Origin: Lingula anatina
Taxonomy: Eukaryota; Brachiopoda; Lingulata; Lingulida; Lingulidae
DNA: 64,000 nt
Direction of reading: 5' to 3'
NCBI RefSeq assembly: GCF_001039355.2
Contig: NW_019775693.1
Location: forward strand, 80,341-144,340
Shown: in pieces, positions 24,437-35,499 of the stretch
How positions within the stretch are numbered: position 1 is the stretch's first letter
Layout: each line of letters starts with the position of its first letter
Notes under the pieces: model-generated
What the model was told of the DNA's origin: nothing
The model's input: only the letters and a program-made list of their open reading frames with translations
Database searches by the model: none
Position numbers and translations under genes: made by a program

Positions 24437-26202
24437 CGAGCTTGACCAAAACATTAGGGCCGACCACAGGTATGGGCCTGAGGTCCAAATATTTGGAATG
24501 CACTTAGAATTCCGTGATTTTAATTCCGGCAGCATTTTGCTCGTAAATGTGACTTGAGTTTCAAGGGTTTTAGACAGATAATCAAGATGGCTTGGACTGA
24601 GCATATCCTTCAGAAACAACATGCCCAACTAATGATTTCTTTATAAAAAATATACAAATTTGAAGCTCATACCGAGCTTTACAAATCGTTTTTGCTAAGG
24701 CTGGAAGTAAATGAACTACATGGTCACGTGGTTGGGTGACGTCACACAAGCCACAGGGGAGAGAGCATGCGTGTTAAGGATATTGTCAACCTTCTCCCAA
24801 AACTCCTTATTTACTGTCTTACATACATTCTTTTGGGTAAAAGATAAATCTTCAGTGTTTAGTGACTAAATTAATTGACATTTAAACATATGTCATAATG
24901 ACGTCATAATTGCGATTTTGGGGTAAAATGAAAAAAATAGGTTTCTCAATTTCATCTTTTACATAACCACCCGCGATCACCGTTTCAGTGCCTATTTAAT
25001 GACACCATTTAGTACTCCAAAACCCTGTCAGCAATTTTTCTTAAAAGTCGTCGTTCAGATTTTATCGTTTATAAAGCAAAATAATGTGTCTGTTTGCCGA
25101 AAACCTGTAATCAGGGGCTAATAACTCCATAACAAAAGGATTTAAACCAAAACGATGGTACGGGAATGTACCTTATACACTCGTGGTCAACTCTGCCAAT
25201 TTTGGTAATAAAATCTTGTTCAGGGATAAAGTTACGCCCCATACTGATTGCTATACTACCTCTAAATAGAAAGGTGTTAAATTGATTAAAGTTGCCTATG
25301 CTTATCCATTGCAAGGAGAAATATAAGCGCTGATATTTTATATTTTTGATTTTTTTTTTATTTTAAATCAGCACAAAGATAGATGCATTATTGAATATTT
25401 AGATGCTGTAAAAGCCTCGATTTCGGTATGTGGATGATAATAAAGGGTTTCAATATCCTTAAGCTATCTATCTGAGCTGTCATTATCAACCTTTTTTCTA
25501 GTAATTGATTGTTTTTATAGTGTTTATAGGATGATTATCGATTTAAACATATTTCTAGTGTATAGATCGAGTGCCGATTCTCTAAAATTCGAAAACTGAA
25601 AAGCTTAAGTTTACTCTACCTATTATCCTTTAAAGTTACATATAAAGCGAGAATAGTTTCCCAGTAACGCATATAAACCACTTCTAATAGTTTCTTATAC
25701 AACTAAAGAAAGTTGATCTACCAAGTCATTTACCAAATTAATGCTTTGTTCAGTCAAAAATAGCTTTAAAACTGCACTTTCTTCAAATTTCTGGTAGAAA
25801 ATTGGCCTATTTATCCATCCCTCCATTTCGTAAAAGTACGCAATGGTTAGGTATACTACTGTATTTGAAACTATACGGAGGCATTTTGTCTAGCTTTGTT
25901 GCAAAAATTTGACTTCAAATGTATCTCTAAGTAAATTTCGTGCAGAGAGAAAACAGATTCGAAACCCTTTGACTAAAGATTGATTATGAAAACCATTATA
26001 AATGGGTGAGGCATGAGCATAAAGACACTGGTGGGCGATCCGTACAACATAAATGAAAAAACGATCACGCAAAAGCTGTTATAACTAATCAGTCAAGAAA
26101 AGAAATTGAAGAAACGTGTTGACAGATAATCCCTAGACACGTACTCTGCCCACGATGACCGCTAGACACGTCCACTCGACCTCTCCAATAACAAATTGTT
26201 TG

Positions 26203-26361
26203 CGTCATGAAATGCAAAAAGTTCAAATGATAACGGATACCCTCAAGTTAAAAAACGTCATGAAATGCAAGAAGTTCAAATGATAACGGATACCCTCAAG
26301 TTAAAAAACGTCATGAAATGCAAGAAGTTCAAATGATAACGGATACCCTCAAGTTACAAAA
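26203..26361. repeat. Tandem repeat, three 53-bp units
   Basis: Units begin at 26203, 26256 and 26309 with CGTCATGAAATGCAA and end in CTCAAGTTA followed by an A-rich run. Only two or so bases differ between units (a G/A near position 16 and a terminal C), indicating recent expansion. Confidence 0.97.
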
Positions 26362-27729
26362 CAAAACTAAGAACCAAATTTGTCGATGCATTTAGTAAAA
26401 AAAGTATTATGAACGATGTTAAATATATAATGTGTGTATTTTGTTAACCGACGACAACATGCATGTAAACAGAATGGCATTGGTAGCAAATGACAATATA
26501 CAGTCTTACGCTATATAACCAATCATAATAATGTTAGTACAAAGTGCGATCTTATATTCTAGGTCTGATAAAACTCAGTATCTTCCTCTGACGTAGAGAC
26601 CGAACATAATGAACCACTATGTAATCTGTGGGATTTTTTTTAGCAATCAGAAGACAGGAAATATCATCGATCAGACGAACAACAATATGGCCGATTACAG
26701 CGCCATTTTATCTTGGGGAACATTGACATTCAGTTTTTGAATTATATACTAAAACGATAACTGACTTTCGCTTTCGGTCAATGCGTTGTTTTGCAGACTA
26801 CAGACAGAGTCAATTGCTATACAATGTTGAAAACACATCACACAAAAGGCATGGGAATCGTGGAGGATGGGATAGGGAGTTAACTCCCTCCCCCACACAC
26901 AATGAAATTACTTCCTACAAGGTGTTTGCCACAGACCTGCTTTGTAATGTGCTATCTTTCGCCAGTGTGAGCTTATGTCTACCCTCCTATTTTGTTCTCT
27001 TCACTTATCCACCCTCGATGCGTGGAATATAATATGTATAATGCTGATCAAAATTTTTTTAAAAAATCGCTTCATACCGACAAAAACATAACTGCTGTAT
27101 TTTATACAGTCCAGGAATCTGGTGAAATGGAAAATGACACAGTAATTATGTACCATTACGCGACAAGGAAATAAGTAATAAGAATACTTATAACGCCCTA
27201 GCCTAATCACGTCTCAATTGTTATCGAATCTCATCTCATTTCGCTTATTTAAATCGTCATTATTGGCTGATGTCTCGTGTCAGACAAGTCGGTAAAATAC
27301 CATGGTATTCTTATGAGTGAGATCTGAAAATAGGCTAATCTACCTAGCCGACGTCCGTAGCGATTTTGTGTGGTCATACGAAGTCTCATAAGTGGAATAA
27401 CTGAACATATCAAACATGTCAGATTAGATTTTGAGTGGAAAGCAAAAAACAATTCCTTTGAGAATGTTTGTGACACTGAATTTTCATCAATGCATCTGCA
27501 ACGTTGCCCAAAACTTGGGGTACCGGAGAGGTCTCAAAACGACACGAGAACAAAGCGACATTTTATATACGACGAAGGAGAATTGTCTGTAACATACCCA
27601 TCATTATTTGGGACTTGATGATTTTTTACAGTAATGTTTCAGTCTTTCAAATGATGAACAAAATACAGAATTCACTTTTTAGCGGGAAACGTATACAAAA
27701 CTTTAAAAAACATATTGTTCTCATTTCAG

Positions 27730-28070
27730 CTCCCATGTTTTTGTCGAAGAGAGCTGCACTGCCGTTTTTGATCTCCAAGCGCCATGATACCGATTTGGCC
27801 AGTAGCACGGCAACAAATCTCTCAAACCCAGATGGACTTCAGCCCAGGCGAAAAAGGGGCATTGTAGAGGAATGCTGCAAGAAATCGTGCTCCTGGTCAG
27901 TTTTAGAAAGCTATTGTGCGTCAGCTGGAAGTGCTGGCCCAGGCTCGGTCAATCATAATAATGGAGACCAGGAGACTTTTGCGAGTGACTTGGGCAAACT
28001 TGTCGACATGTTAACATCCTCACTGGAGATGCTGCATCCAAGAGGACAGAAACGCAACAACGCTCACTAA
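27730..28070 (+). CDS. Insulin precursor, exon encoding C peptide, A chain and C-terminal extension
   Basis: The acceptor TCTCATTTCAG ends at 27729, and the first two bases complete codon 55 (Ala). The C region (residues 54-97) has Lys-Arg at 61-62 and 71-72 and ends in Arg-Arg-Lys-Arg at 94-97. The A chain starts at Gly98 and shows CC-x3-C-x8-C (C103, C104, C108, C117), so the mature hormone has exactly six cysteines. No dibasic site follows the A chain directly. The chain runs on for 50 residues with a Gly/Ser/Asn-rich part, an amphipathic-looking stretch (about 138-156) and a Lys-Arg at 162-163 four residues from the end. An insulin-growth-factor-like single chain is unlikely because both B/C and C/A junctions carry strong cleavage sites. 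Stop TAA at 28068-28070; AATAAA at 28226-28231. Confidence 0.95.
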
Positions 28071-28225
28071 TAGAATAGGTCACTTTTCCTACCACGATTA
28101 TTGTTTCCCGAAATTCAATTTCTTAGCTAATTTAATTCCAGTCCAATACCATCAGCTTACAATTTTTAAGTAAGATTGCTGGCAACATTTCCGCGATATA
28201 TAATTTTTTTTCTATTCTTAGTATC

Positions 28226-28231
28226 AATAAA
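28226..28231 (+). terminator. Insulin polyadenylation signal (AATAAA)
   Basis: A canonical hexamer 156 bp after the insulin stop codon. Confidence 0.6.
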
Positions 28232-28624
28232 GCGATTATGAAATATTGTCTAGACGACAGGATGATTCCATCCCGTGATAATTGTTGACATAATTATGTT
28301 TATTTGCATAATTTGACGTGCAGTAATAAGCCCAAAATCTATTAGCGGTGATATTTTGTCGTGGGAGGTATGGATAATTGCCATACGTTATAAGTTGTTG
28401 GATATTCTCTCTTTTGTATTTCATTTATTTATCATTTTTTTCTGCTGTAGTTGCGCCGATCGTTTTAGAGCCACTTACAAAGATCTCCTTAAACGTAGCA
28501 TTAGAAAACAAAAGCCGTGACGGAACAACAGAGCAACCGGCTGCCCTTTAGGTGGATACCGGCGTAAGCTTGTTCACTTACATGATGTGCTTTGTAATCA
28601 CCTTGACATCTTCAACATCCAACA

Positions 28625-28663
28625 CCCCCCCCCCCCCCCAATTTTTTTTTTTTTTTTTTTTTT
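28625..28663. repeat. Poly-C then poly-T run
   Basis: About 15 C followed by AA and about 22 T. Length is likely unreliable in short-read data. Confidence 0.9.
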
Positions 28664-29720
28664 GACATAAGATCATACGAACAACAACATAGTTGTTTGC
28701 TTCCGTGTTGATTTTGATGATTTTCCTTGGGGCATATGTGAAAAGACTATGTGACATTGGCTGTAATCATTATTCATTTAGAAGATGAAGATCAATAACC
28801 ACCACGCTTTTTAAGTGAAGAAGGTGAATCGTTGGTGGGATTGTCCATCAAAAGAGACATTTGTGCCATTCTTGCTTTTATAAGCACCTCTTTCAAGGAC
28901 CAAATAATTGATTATGGAGTTGGCAATGTATATGTATTTTTCCTTTGCTTTGTCAAAATTTTATCTTTACTCATGAAATATTCAGATGAAAAAAATAAAA
29001 TGGTTAAATCTAAATCGAGCCATGTAAAATTGGTAAGGTTTTAATCTAGCCAAAGGATAAAGGAGTACTGTGATTTCGCTTACCCATAGACCATTATCAT
29101 GCTTAAATTGTTTTTGCGCTTCTTCGGCAATTGACAACATGCCCAAGGCGATAACTTGAATCTAATTGTACACGATATTAAGACCTTGTTTGTCTGGATC
29201 TACACCTGTTATTACAGCTTTTCTTTATTATCTATCGTTTTTTTTTTTCTTTTGGAATGTCTATAAAATTGCAAATCAACATTTACTCTGTATTAATATT
29301 ATGTAAAGAAAATTGAAACAAGGGCAAAATTAGCCTACTTATATAGTACTATATTTTCTTAGATTTAAAATATGACATATATTTAATGTAATGGAGAAAT
29401 TAATGAGAACACAGACAAATGGACCTGTAATAATAGCAGTGTATTGTTATTGTATTGTTAAGATTTAAATTACCACCTAACGCTTTATTCTATGTTTTAA
29501 TGTAAAGGTAACGTTGTCTTATTGTCGAGGCAATATCAAACTATAGATTCAGATATACCTTAAAAGATCTATTTTAATAAAAATGACGAAGAATAAAGGA
29601 AAAATACCCAAAAAGACCTCTTTGTTCTTTTTTTATTCGGAAGCATATTTAATTATTTTTATTGATTACCGTCTGTCTGCTGAAGAGATTTCCCCACTGT
29701 GGAGTGACTGTGGCAAACCA

Positions 29721-29770
29721 CTACTTAAATCAATATACCGACCCAAATTACAAAGCACCGTGCAATTTTC

Positions 29771-29853
<83 letters not shown>

Positions 29854-29926
29854 CGATATATATATATATATATATGGGAAAATTGCACGGTGCTTTGTAA
29901 TTTGGGTCGGTTTATAGATTTAAGTA

Positions 29927-29927
<1 letters not shown>
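29721..29927. repeat. Inverted repeat with long TA core
   Basis: Arms of about 52 bp (29721-29773 and 29876-29927) are near-perfect reverse complements. The left begins CTACTTAAAT and the right ends ATTTAAGTAG, with mismatches only in the AATATACC/GGTTTATA segment. They enclose a TA run of about 100 bp. A second TA run follows directly (29928-29986). Confidence 0.93.
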
Positions 29928-29989
<62 letters not shown>

Positions 29990-32639
29990 GCTAAATTAAT
30001 CTGTTAAAGACTAATAATAAATGGTCTTACACATAAAGATGTAACACTGGCCTCCATTCATTTCTTACAAAAAAGATGTTTCGGTGCTTCAGTGCTGTCG
30101 TACTAATTACATGGGCAAAGAATAAAGCCAATGTAAGGCAAATGAAATTTTTGAAGGCTTAACATACTAACTGAGCATAGAAAAACTCAGCGAACCGAAG
30201 CCAATATGCAAAGATGTTCAAGAGAGCTGCCGTGATTCCTCAATCATATTTCCTGCAGTGATCTACATGTAAATTTAATAAGACCTTTTAAGACACAATT
30301 TTAAGAGCGATAAGTATATGCAGTATGACGTGCCATTACTCGTTGTTAAGATGGCACATACATCTGAATAATAGACCAGAGCATGCTCACAAAGCATTAA
30401 TAATCATAAAATAATAATTATTAATTTATTACTATTTACTATTTTCTTTTTATCTTTTCATTCACATTATAAAACATAAAAGTGCAGAATAATAATCATT
30501 ATTAAATAACGACAACGTTCTATCATGGCTCCTATTTAAACGTTCAATAGACAATACACAAAATCAATTTGCATATTGGAGTTATTATGTATAAACTAAA
30601 CGACTAAATGAAGAAGTAGACACCAGTCATTGAAAAAATACTATCCCTGTTTCAACCCACAACACATTCAACCCCGCTCATGTGTCTGTATCACCGCCAT
30701 CAACTTTAATGACACTACCGAGACCCAGTTTCAAGACTCGTACTTTTATTCCTGCGACCCCAGCTTTGGTTTCTTATCAGAATGAAAGAGGACATCTTTA
30801 ATCTACAATTGACTTAGACTGTGCATTGGAGGATCCAGAGAATCATGTCTCGTGTATATCCATTGTGTTTGAGAAGGGGATAGGGCAATAAATTTTTAGA
30901 TTTTTTTACCCTCCCAACCACTACCACTACAATCATTGTCACCTTCTCCATACCCTTGATCCGCCAGTGCTCTCTTTCATCTTTTTTATATTATACCAAG
31001 CATATTTGTTTATCCTTTATCTTTATCCTGCAGACTATTCATCTGATCTATGACTGGTTTCTTCTTAATCCGTGTCTAAATGAACCTCCTGTTTCTTAAT
31101 CGCCGACTGAATTAGTAGAGCATTACGTCTTACAGTCAAATAGCAATTGAAATCGAAGGAATGTATTTCTTTGTAAGAAAAAAGGAAAGAAAAAGAAGAC
31201 GAAGAAAGGACTTACTGATATATGATATGTGCGTCTTTTTATCGGATTTCTCATATCGGCATTTCTGCCTCCTCAGATTTCGTTTAGAAGAAACATATTG
31301 CCGTATTTGGTTGACAGCAAACGAAATCTCAGATATCGATGTTATCCTGGATCTAATTGTGTTAGTTGAGATGAATTAAGTCGCAATACCCTTCTAATAT
31401 TCTGTCCATTGCGATAATATTGAATAGAATCAGACAAAAACGATCGATAAACTCCCTTTCTGTAGTAATGTTTCGTGAATAAAACTGTATCATCTGTTTT
31501 TAAAAGCTATAAAAATGCCATGTTATCCTATGTACAGGTTCAAACACATGTATACATTTGCTGACACTGAACTCACTAGTGACTTCAACACACACACACA
31601 CGCACATACGCACGTGCAGGAATGACAGTTGCACTTTTTCACTGTCGATAGCTTGTTTAAAGACATTTAAATAGTGAACAATACAAAATTCTACTATGCT
31701 TAGCTGGAACAAACTACAAACTGCTGCTATGATGCTCAACTGTAACAATGGCTAGCGACGAATCACAAAATCTACTAATCAAATTAGCTTCTGACTGGCA
31801 TGAAGTATAAGGCCCGAAGGAAGAAACACGGTAAATTTAAGAAATTAGTTGATGACGAAAGACTTGTGCAAAAAATTGTATTTTCTCAGCATTATTCGGT
31901 ATGGCTTGCTCGTTTTTGAGACATTACACTCCAACCCTGTCATTTCCAGTACAAATACACCAATAGATGTCGTGAGCGTCGCTGCGCTATCATATCACTG
32001 ACATGTCCTGATTGGCGTACATACGATAAGGCCGTATTTAACTCAAATTAAGGTATTTAGAACGCTGTGAGATTACGTTTGTCATTTTGTTGATATAAAT
32101 CATGAGTACTGTTTGTGCGGCTTCGGCTCACATTGCAGATACACCGGCATAAATTTTATGTTTCATTGCATGCATTCTTTAAGCCCGTAGTTATAAGAAA
32201 AAATAGAAAACAAGTCATTTTGGCTACGCATTTCTTTCAACAGGCGAACCTAAAGGTGCAACATAATAGTCCGTCTTTGCGGGGAACCTGCCGGAGTGTT
32301 TATCTGAGTCCACAGCTATGTTATCACGTCTGACAAAAAACGTGTTCATGGGGTCTGAAAACTACCAGCTAAAAATACAATCCTACGGGTGACGTCGACT
32401 CTACCGTTTCTCAATCGATGAAAGAGTGTTTATTTCAGGAGTAAAAAAATACTGTCAGAATGCTCCAGTCACAGTGTGCCGCAGTGCGCTTTCTCTTTTA
32501 CCAGGGAGAAAGTATCTCGGCGTCTCTGGTGTACCTAGCGATTATTTCCGCCTCGAAAGCGTGATACATACCACCAGCGGTAAGCGTCTGCGTTATCCAC
32601 GTTGGGGGCAGCGCGCGGCATTGATTGACAGCTCATAAT

Positions 32640-33058
32640 CATTAAGGTCGTTTTGTCGTTGTGATAATCGAGCATGCCAAGGGGCGGGGCGAGTTAGAAT
32701 AACAACGTCGGTCATTGGATCGCGCTAGTGTGAAATCACACAGTCTATTTGCTTTAGCCTCGGTAGAAATTGGCAGAAGTGCTGTTAACAAGGATCTATA
32801 TACACACGATTTCTCCTGCGAAACTCGTCCATATGAAGCCTTAATGGGCCATGATTAAGATGTTCACAAGAAGGAGAACCGACGGCAGAGTACGAGAGCT
32901 AACAAGCCAGCGATGACTCGTCACGGGTACATGTTACGATGAACTTCATGTTCCACAGGTGATTGATTTAGGACATTACACGAGTATTAGATAGAACTGC
33001 CTTAGAAACGTATATATACAGAGTAGAAGACAGCACCTACAGGGGATATATTTCCATT
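32640..33058 (+). promoter_or_regulatory. Candidate FZD4 promoter and 5' UTR
   Basis: A GC box (GGGGCGGGGC, 32681-32690) and an inverted CCAAT box (ATTGG, 32713-32717) lie about 350 bp upstream of the FZD4 ATG in locally GC-richer DNA. A TATATATA stretch at 33011-33018 is too close to the ATG to be the main TATA unless the leader is very short. The transcription start is not determined. Confidence 0.4.
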
Positions 33059-34834
33059 ATGGAAGTGGACCTGTGGTGGAAGATAGTGTTTGTCACACTA
33101 CAAGTAGTGATATTCTACCGTGACCAGTCTGTGCTCGCAACCGACATTGTCAGGTCGTGTGATCCGATAAAGATTAAAATGTGCAAAGGACTGGGCTACA
33201 ATGTCACCGGCATGCCTAATCTCGTGGGACACAATCTACAGGGTGACGCTGAGCTTCAGTTGCAAACTTTCACCCCCTTGATACAGTACGGGTGCTCGTC
33301 ACAGCTTCAGTTCTTTCTGTGTTCGGTGTACGTCCCCATGTGTACAGAGAAAGTGATCCAGCCTATAGGGCCATGCAGGACGTTATGTGAGAGCGTGCGC
33401 TCGCGCTGCAAGCCAGTGCTCGAAGAGTTCGGGTTTCTCTGGCCCGCAGCTCTCAACTGCTCACAGTTCCCACCAAAAAACAACCAGGATCATATGTGTA
33501 TGGACGGTCCGGGGGAGCAAAGCTCCACTGAACCAAGAAAACCTGACCAAACTCAAAGCGATCCCAACTACAACGTTCCTCAAGTTGAAAGTGGGGCTCC
33601 GTCGGGCCAATGGCCACCACCGATTCCTCAGCCTACCAGCGGCAGGCAAAACCCCGTGGGCGGTTTACCGTCTCCCCCTCAAGTCTTGGAAAACTGCTAC
33701 CACGTTCGCCATCCTGACAAGTACGTGTACATCAACAGGACCAACAAGTGTGCCTTACTCTGCAATGCCGATCATCTTTTCAGCAAGGATGACAAATATT
33801 TTGCTGACATTTGGATGTCGGTGTGGGCGGGCCTGTGTTTCGTGTCCACTCTCTTCACTGTGCTGACATTTCTGATCGACTCTCAGAGATTTCGCTATCC
33901 AGAACGTCCCATCATCTTTTTGTCAATGTGCTATAATATCTATAGCATTGCCTTCATCGTCAGACTGATAGCTGGGAGACAGGCCGTAGCCTGTGACACA
34001 GAACCAGTCACACACCAGAGTATAATAATACAAGAGGGACTTCAGAACACAGACTGTGCCATAGTGTTCCTTTTATTATATTTTTTCGGCACTGCCAGTC
34101 AGATCTGGTGGATCATTTTATCTTTAACATGGTTCCTTGCGGCTGGACTGAAATGGAGCCATGAAGCAATAGAACTCCACACAAGTTACTTCCATCTCGC
34201 TGCCTGGTCGATTCCTGCAGTTAAAACTATCGTTATCTTAGTAATGAGAAACGTGGACTCCGACGAGCTGACGGGTCTCTGTTACGTTGGCAACCAAAAT
34301 TTAGAATCTTTGCTAGGATTTGTAATTGGACCGAATTGTGCCTATCTGGTCATAGGAACGTCATTTTTACTGGCAGGATTTGTTGCCCTGTTTAGAATCA
34401 GAAAACACGTTAAAAACGACGGCGTGAAGACAGACAAGTTGGAAGTCCTTATGGTAAGAATAGGGATATTCTCCGTTCTCTACACAGTACCGGCGACGTG
34501 TGTGATAGCCAGTTATGTGTACGAGTACACGAACAGAAACTTGTGGTATTTGCCAAATCTTACTTACAGTCCAAATATCGAAATATTTATGTTGAAAATT
34601 TTTATGTCACTTGTCGTGGGAATTACAAGCGGGATGTGGATTTGGTCCTCAAAAACATTAACGTCATGGAGGAAATTCATAAGCAGACTTACGGGCAGGC
34701 GGTCTCCGAGAAAATCTCTAGGAATGCCCGACGTTCAGTATCAGCCAGCAAATACGAATTCATATCGGACTACAGGGCCATTGCGGCTAGACAAACATAA
34801 ACGTGGTAAAAATGGAAATGAAACGATCGTTTAA
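33059..34834 (+). CDS. FZD4: Frizzled-4 Wnt receptor
   Basis: An intact 591-residue receptor in one exon; start context CATTATGG. Residues 1-27 are a signal peptide. The cysteine-rich ligand domain (about 34-150) has all ten conserved cysteines (34, 42, 79, 88, 95, 106, 110, 117, 134, 147). Its sequence ([27 protein letters not shown]) matches vertebrate FZD4 closely. A proline-rich linker (about 153-213) precedes a second Cys-containing hinge, then seven membrane helices. The cytoplasmic KTLTSW (532-537) is the KTxxxW Dishevelled-binding motif, and the C-terminus ETIV is a PDZ ligand matching the ETVV of vertebrate FZD4. It signals to beta-catenin and other Wnt outputs at the plasma membrane; in vertebrates FZD4 also binds Norrin. 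It exceeds the human protein (537 residues) mostly in the linker and tail. Human FZD4 has two coding exons; here there is no coding intron. Confidence 0.98.
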   Translation: MEVDLWWKIVFVTLQVVIFYRDQSVLATDIVRSCDPIKIKMCKGLGYNVTGMPNLVGHNLQGDAELQLQTFTPLIQYGCSSQLQFFLCSVYVPMCTEKVIQPIGPCRTLCESVRSRCKPVLEEFGFLWPAALNCSQFPPKNNQDHMCMDGPGEQSSTEPRKPDQTQSDPNYNVPQVESGAPSGQWPPPIPQPTSGRQNPVGGLPSPPQVLENCYHVRHPDKYVYINRTNKCALLCNADHLFSKDDKYFADIWMSVWAGLCFVSTLFTVLTFLIDSQRFRYPERPIIFLSMCYNIYSIAFIVRLIAGRQAVACDTEPVTHQSIIIQEGLQNTDCAIVFLLLYFFGTASQIWWIILSLTWFLAAGLKWSHEAIELHTSYFHLAAWSIPAVKTIVILVMRNVDSDELTGLCYVGNQNLESLLGFVIGPNCAYLVIGTSFLLAGFVALFRIRKHVKNDGVKTDKLEVLMVRIGIFSVLYTVPATCVIASYVYEYTNRNLWYLPNLTYSPNIEIFMLKIFMSLVVGITSGMWIWSSKTLTSWRKFISRLTGRRSPRKSLGMPDVQYQPANTNSYRTTGPLRLDKHKRGKNGNETIV

Positions 34835-35275
34835 TAACATATCAAGATGCAATTTATTACCATTTGTGACGGCTACGATTTATGCGTTCACCTTAAGAGA
34901 AAGAGAAAGCTGTGAAAGCTATACGAATCATTGCTCATATAAACGCAGAGGTGACCGAAAGTATGCGGGAACGCTTATTCCTTAGTTCGCACCGAAAGGT
35001 GGAATATTGGTATTTAATGCCACGATGTAGCCTTAATTGATCTAGAAATTCCTCATCGACGAGCAGTTTAGACAGTTTTATCAACAAATCCGACCATTAA
35101 AACCTCGTACCCGTGAATACTATCTCACCTTCCTAGTACAATGTAAAGAGAACGCTGTATGAAGGTGTAAGCGTGCCCGCAAATGGGAAAGATAAACACT
35201 CGTCCAAGTTTAAAACTTGAGTAGTGGAATAATTGGCTTAGATTTTTTCGTCCTAAGTTAAAAACGCATTTAAAA

Positions 35276-35281
35276 AATAAA
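35276..35281 (+). terminator. Candidate FZD4 polyadenylation signal (AATAAA)
   Basis: The first canonical hexamer noticed, 441 bp after the stop. A second lies at 35476-35481. Confidence 0.45.
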
Positions 35282-35499
35282 ATCATATTGAACAAGAATT
35301 CCAGTCACTTTGGGGTCTCATTTTCTTTTTGTTCTACCTTTGCTAGGTGATGTTTTTAATCAATACATCTAACAATGTGGACATTTCTCTTAGCTATTGA
35401 ATTTTTCATCGGTGCACCCACTAAATACACATCGCTAAGTTAGTCGATATTCACGATGAATGTTCGTCTTAGCTAAATAAACAACGGTGTGCGCAAAGT

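Larger units (their letters stand above)
20905..27729 (+). other. Insulin intron, 6.8 kb
   Basis: A phase-1 GT-AG intron. It contains a 160-bp hairpin element (21259-21418), a CAA/TAA microsatellite (24363-24435) and a 3 x 53-bp tandem repeat (26203-26361). Otherwise I see no gene. The stretch of about 22.0-22.5 kb is less AT-rich and could be regulatory, without specific evidence. Confidence 0.85.
28240..32640. other. Intergenic region between insulin and FZD4
   Basis: I see no gene. It contains a C run followed by a T run (28625-28663) and an AT-cored foldback repeat (29721-29927, with further TA run to 29986). The Tyr-Ile open frames at 29.6-30.0 kb are read-through of the TA repeat. Confidence 0.75.

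Noticed and set aside
24341-24628. Minus-strand frame with Ile and Cys runs
   Set aside because: It translates the CAA/TAA microsatellite; no family signature outside it.
29583-29994. Open frames of about 90-110 codons with long Tyr-Ile runs
   Set aside because: They are direct translation of the TA repeat and its inverted flanks.
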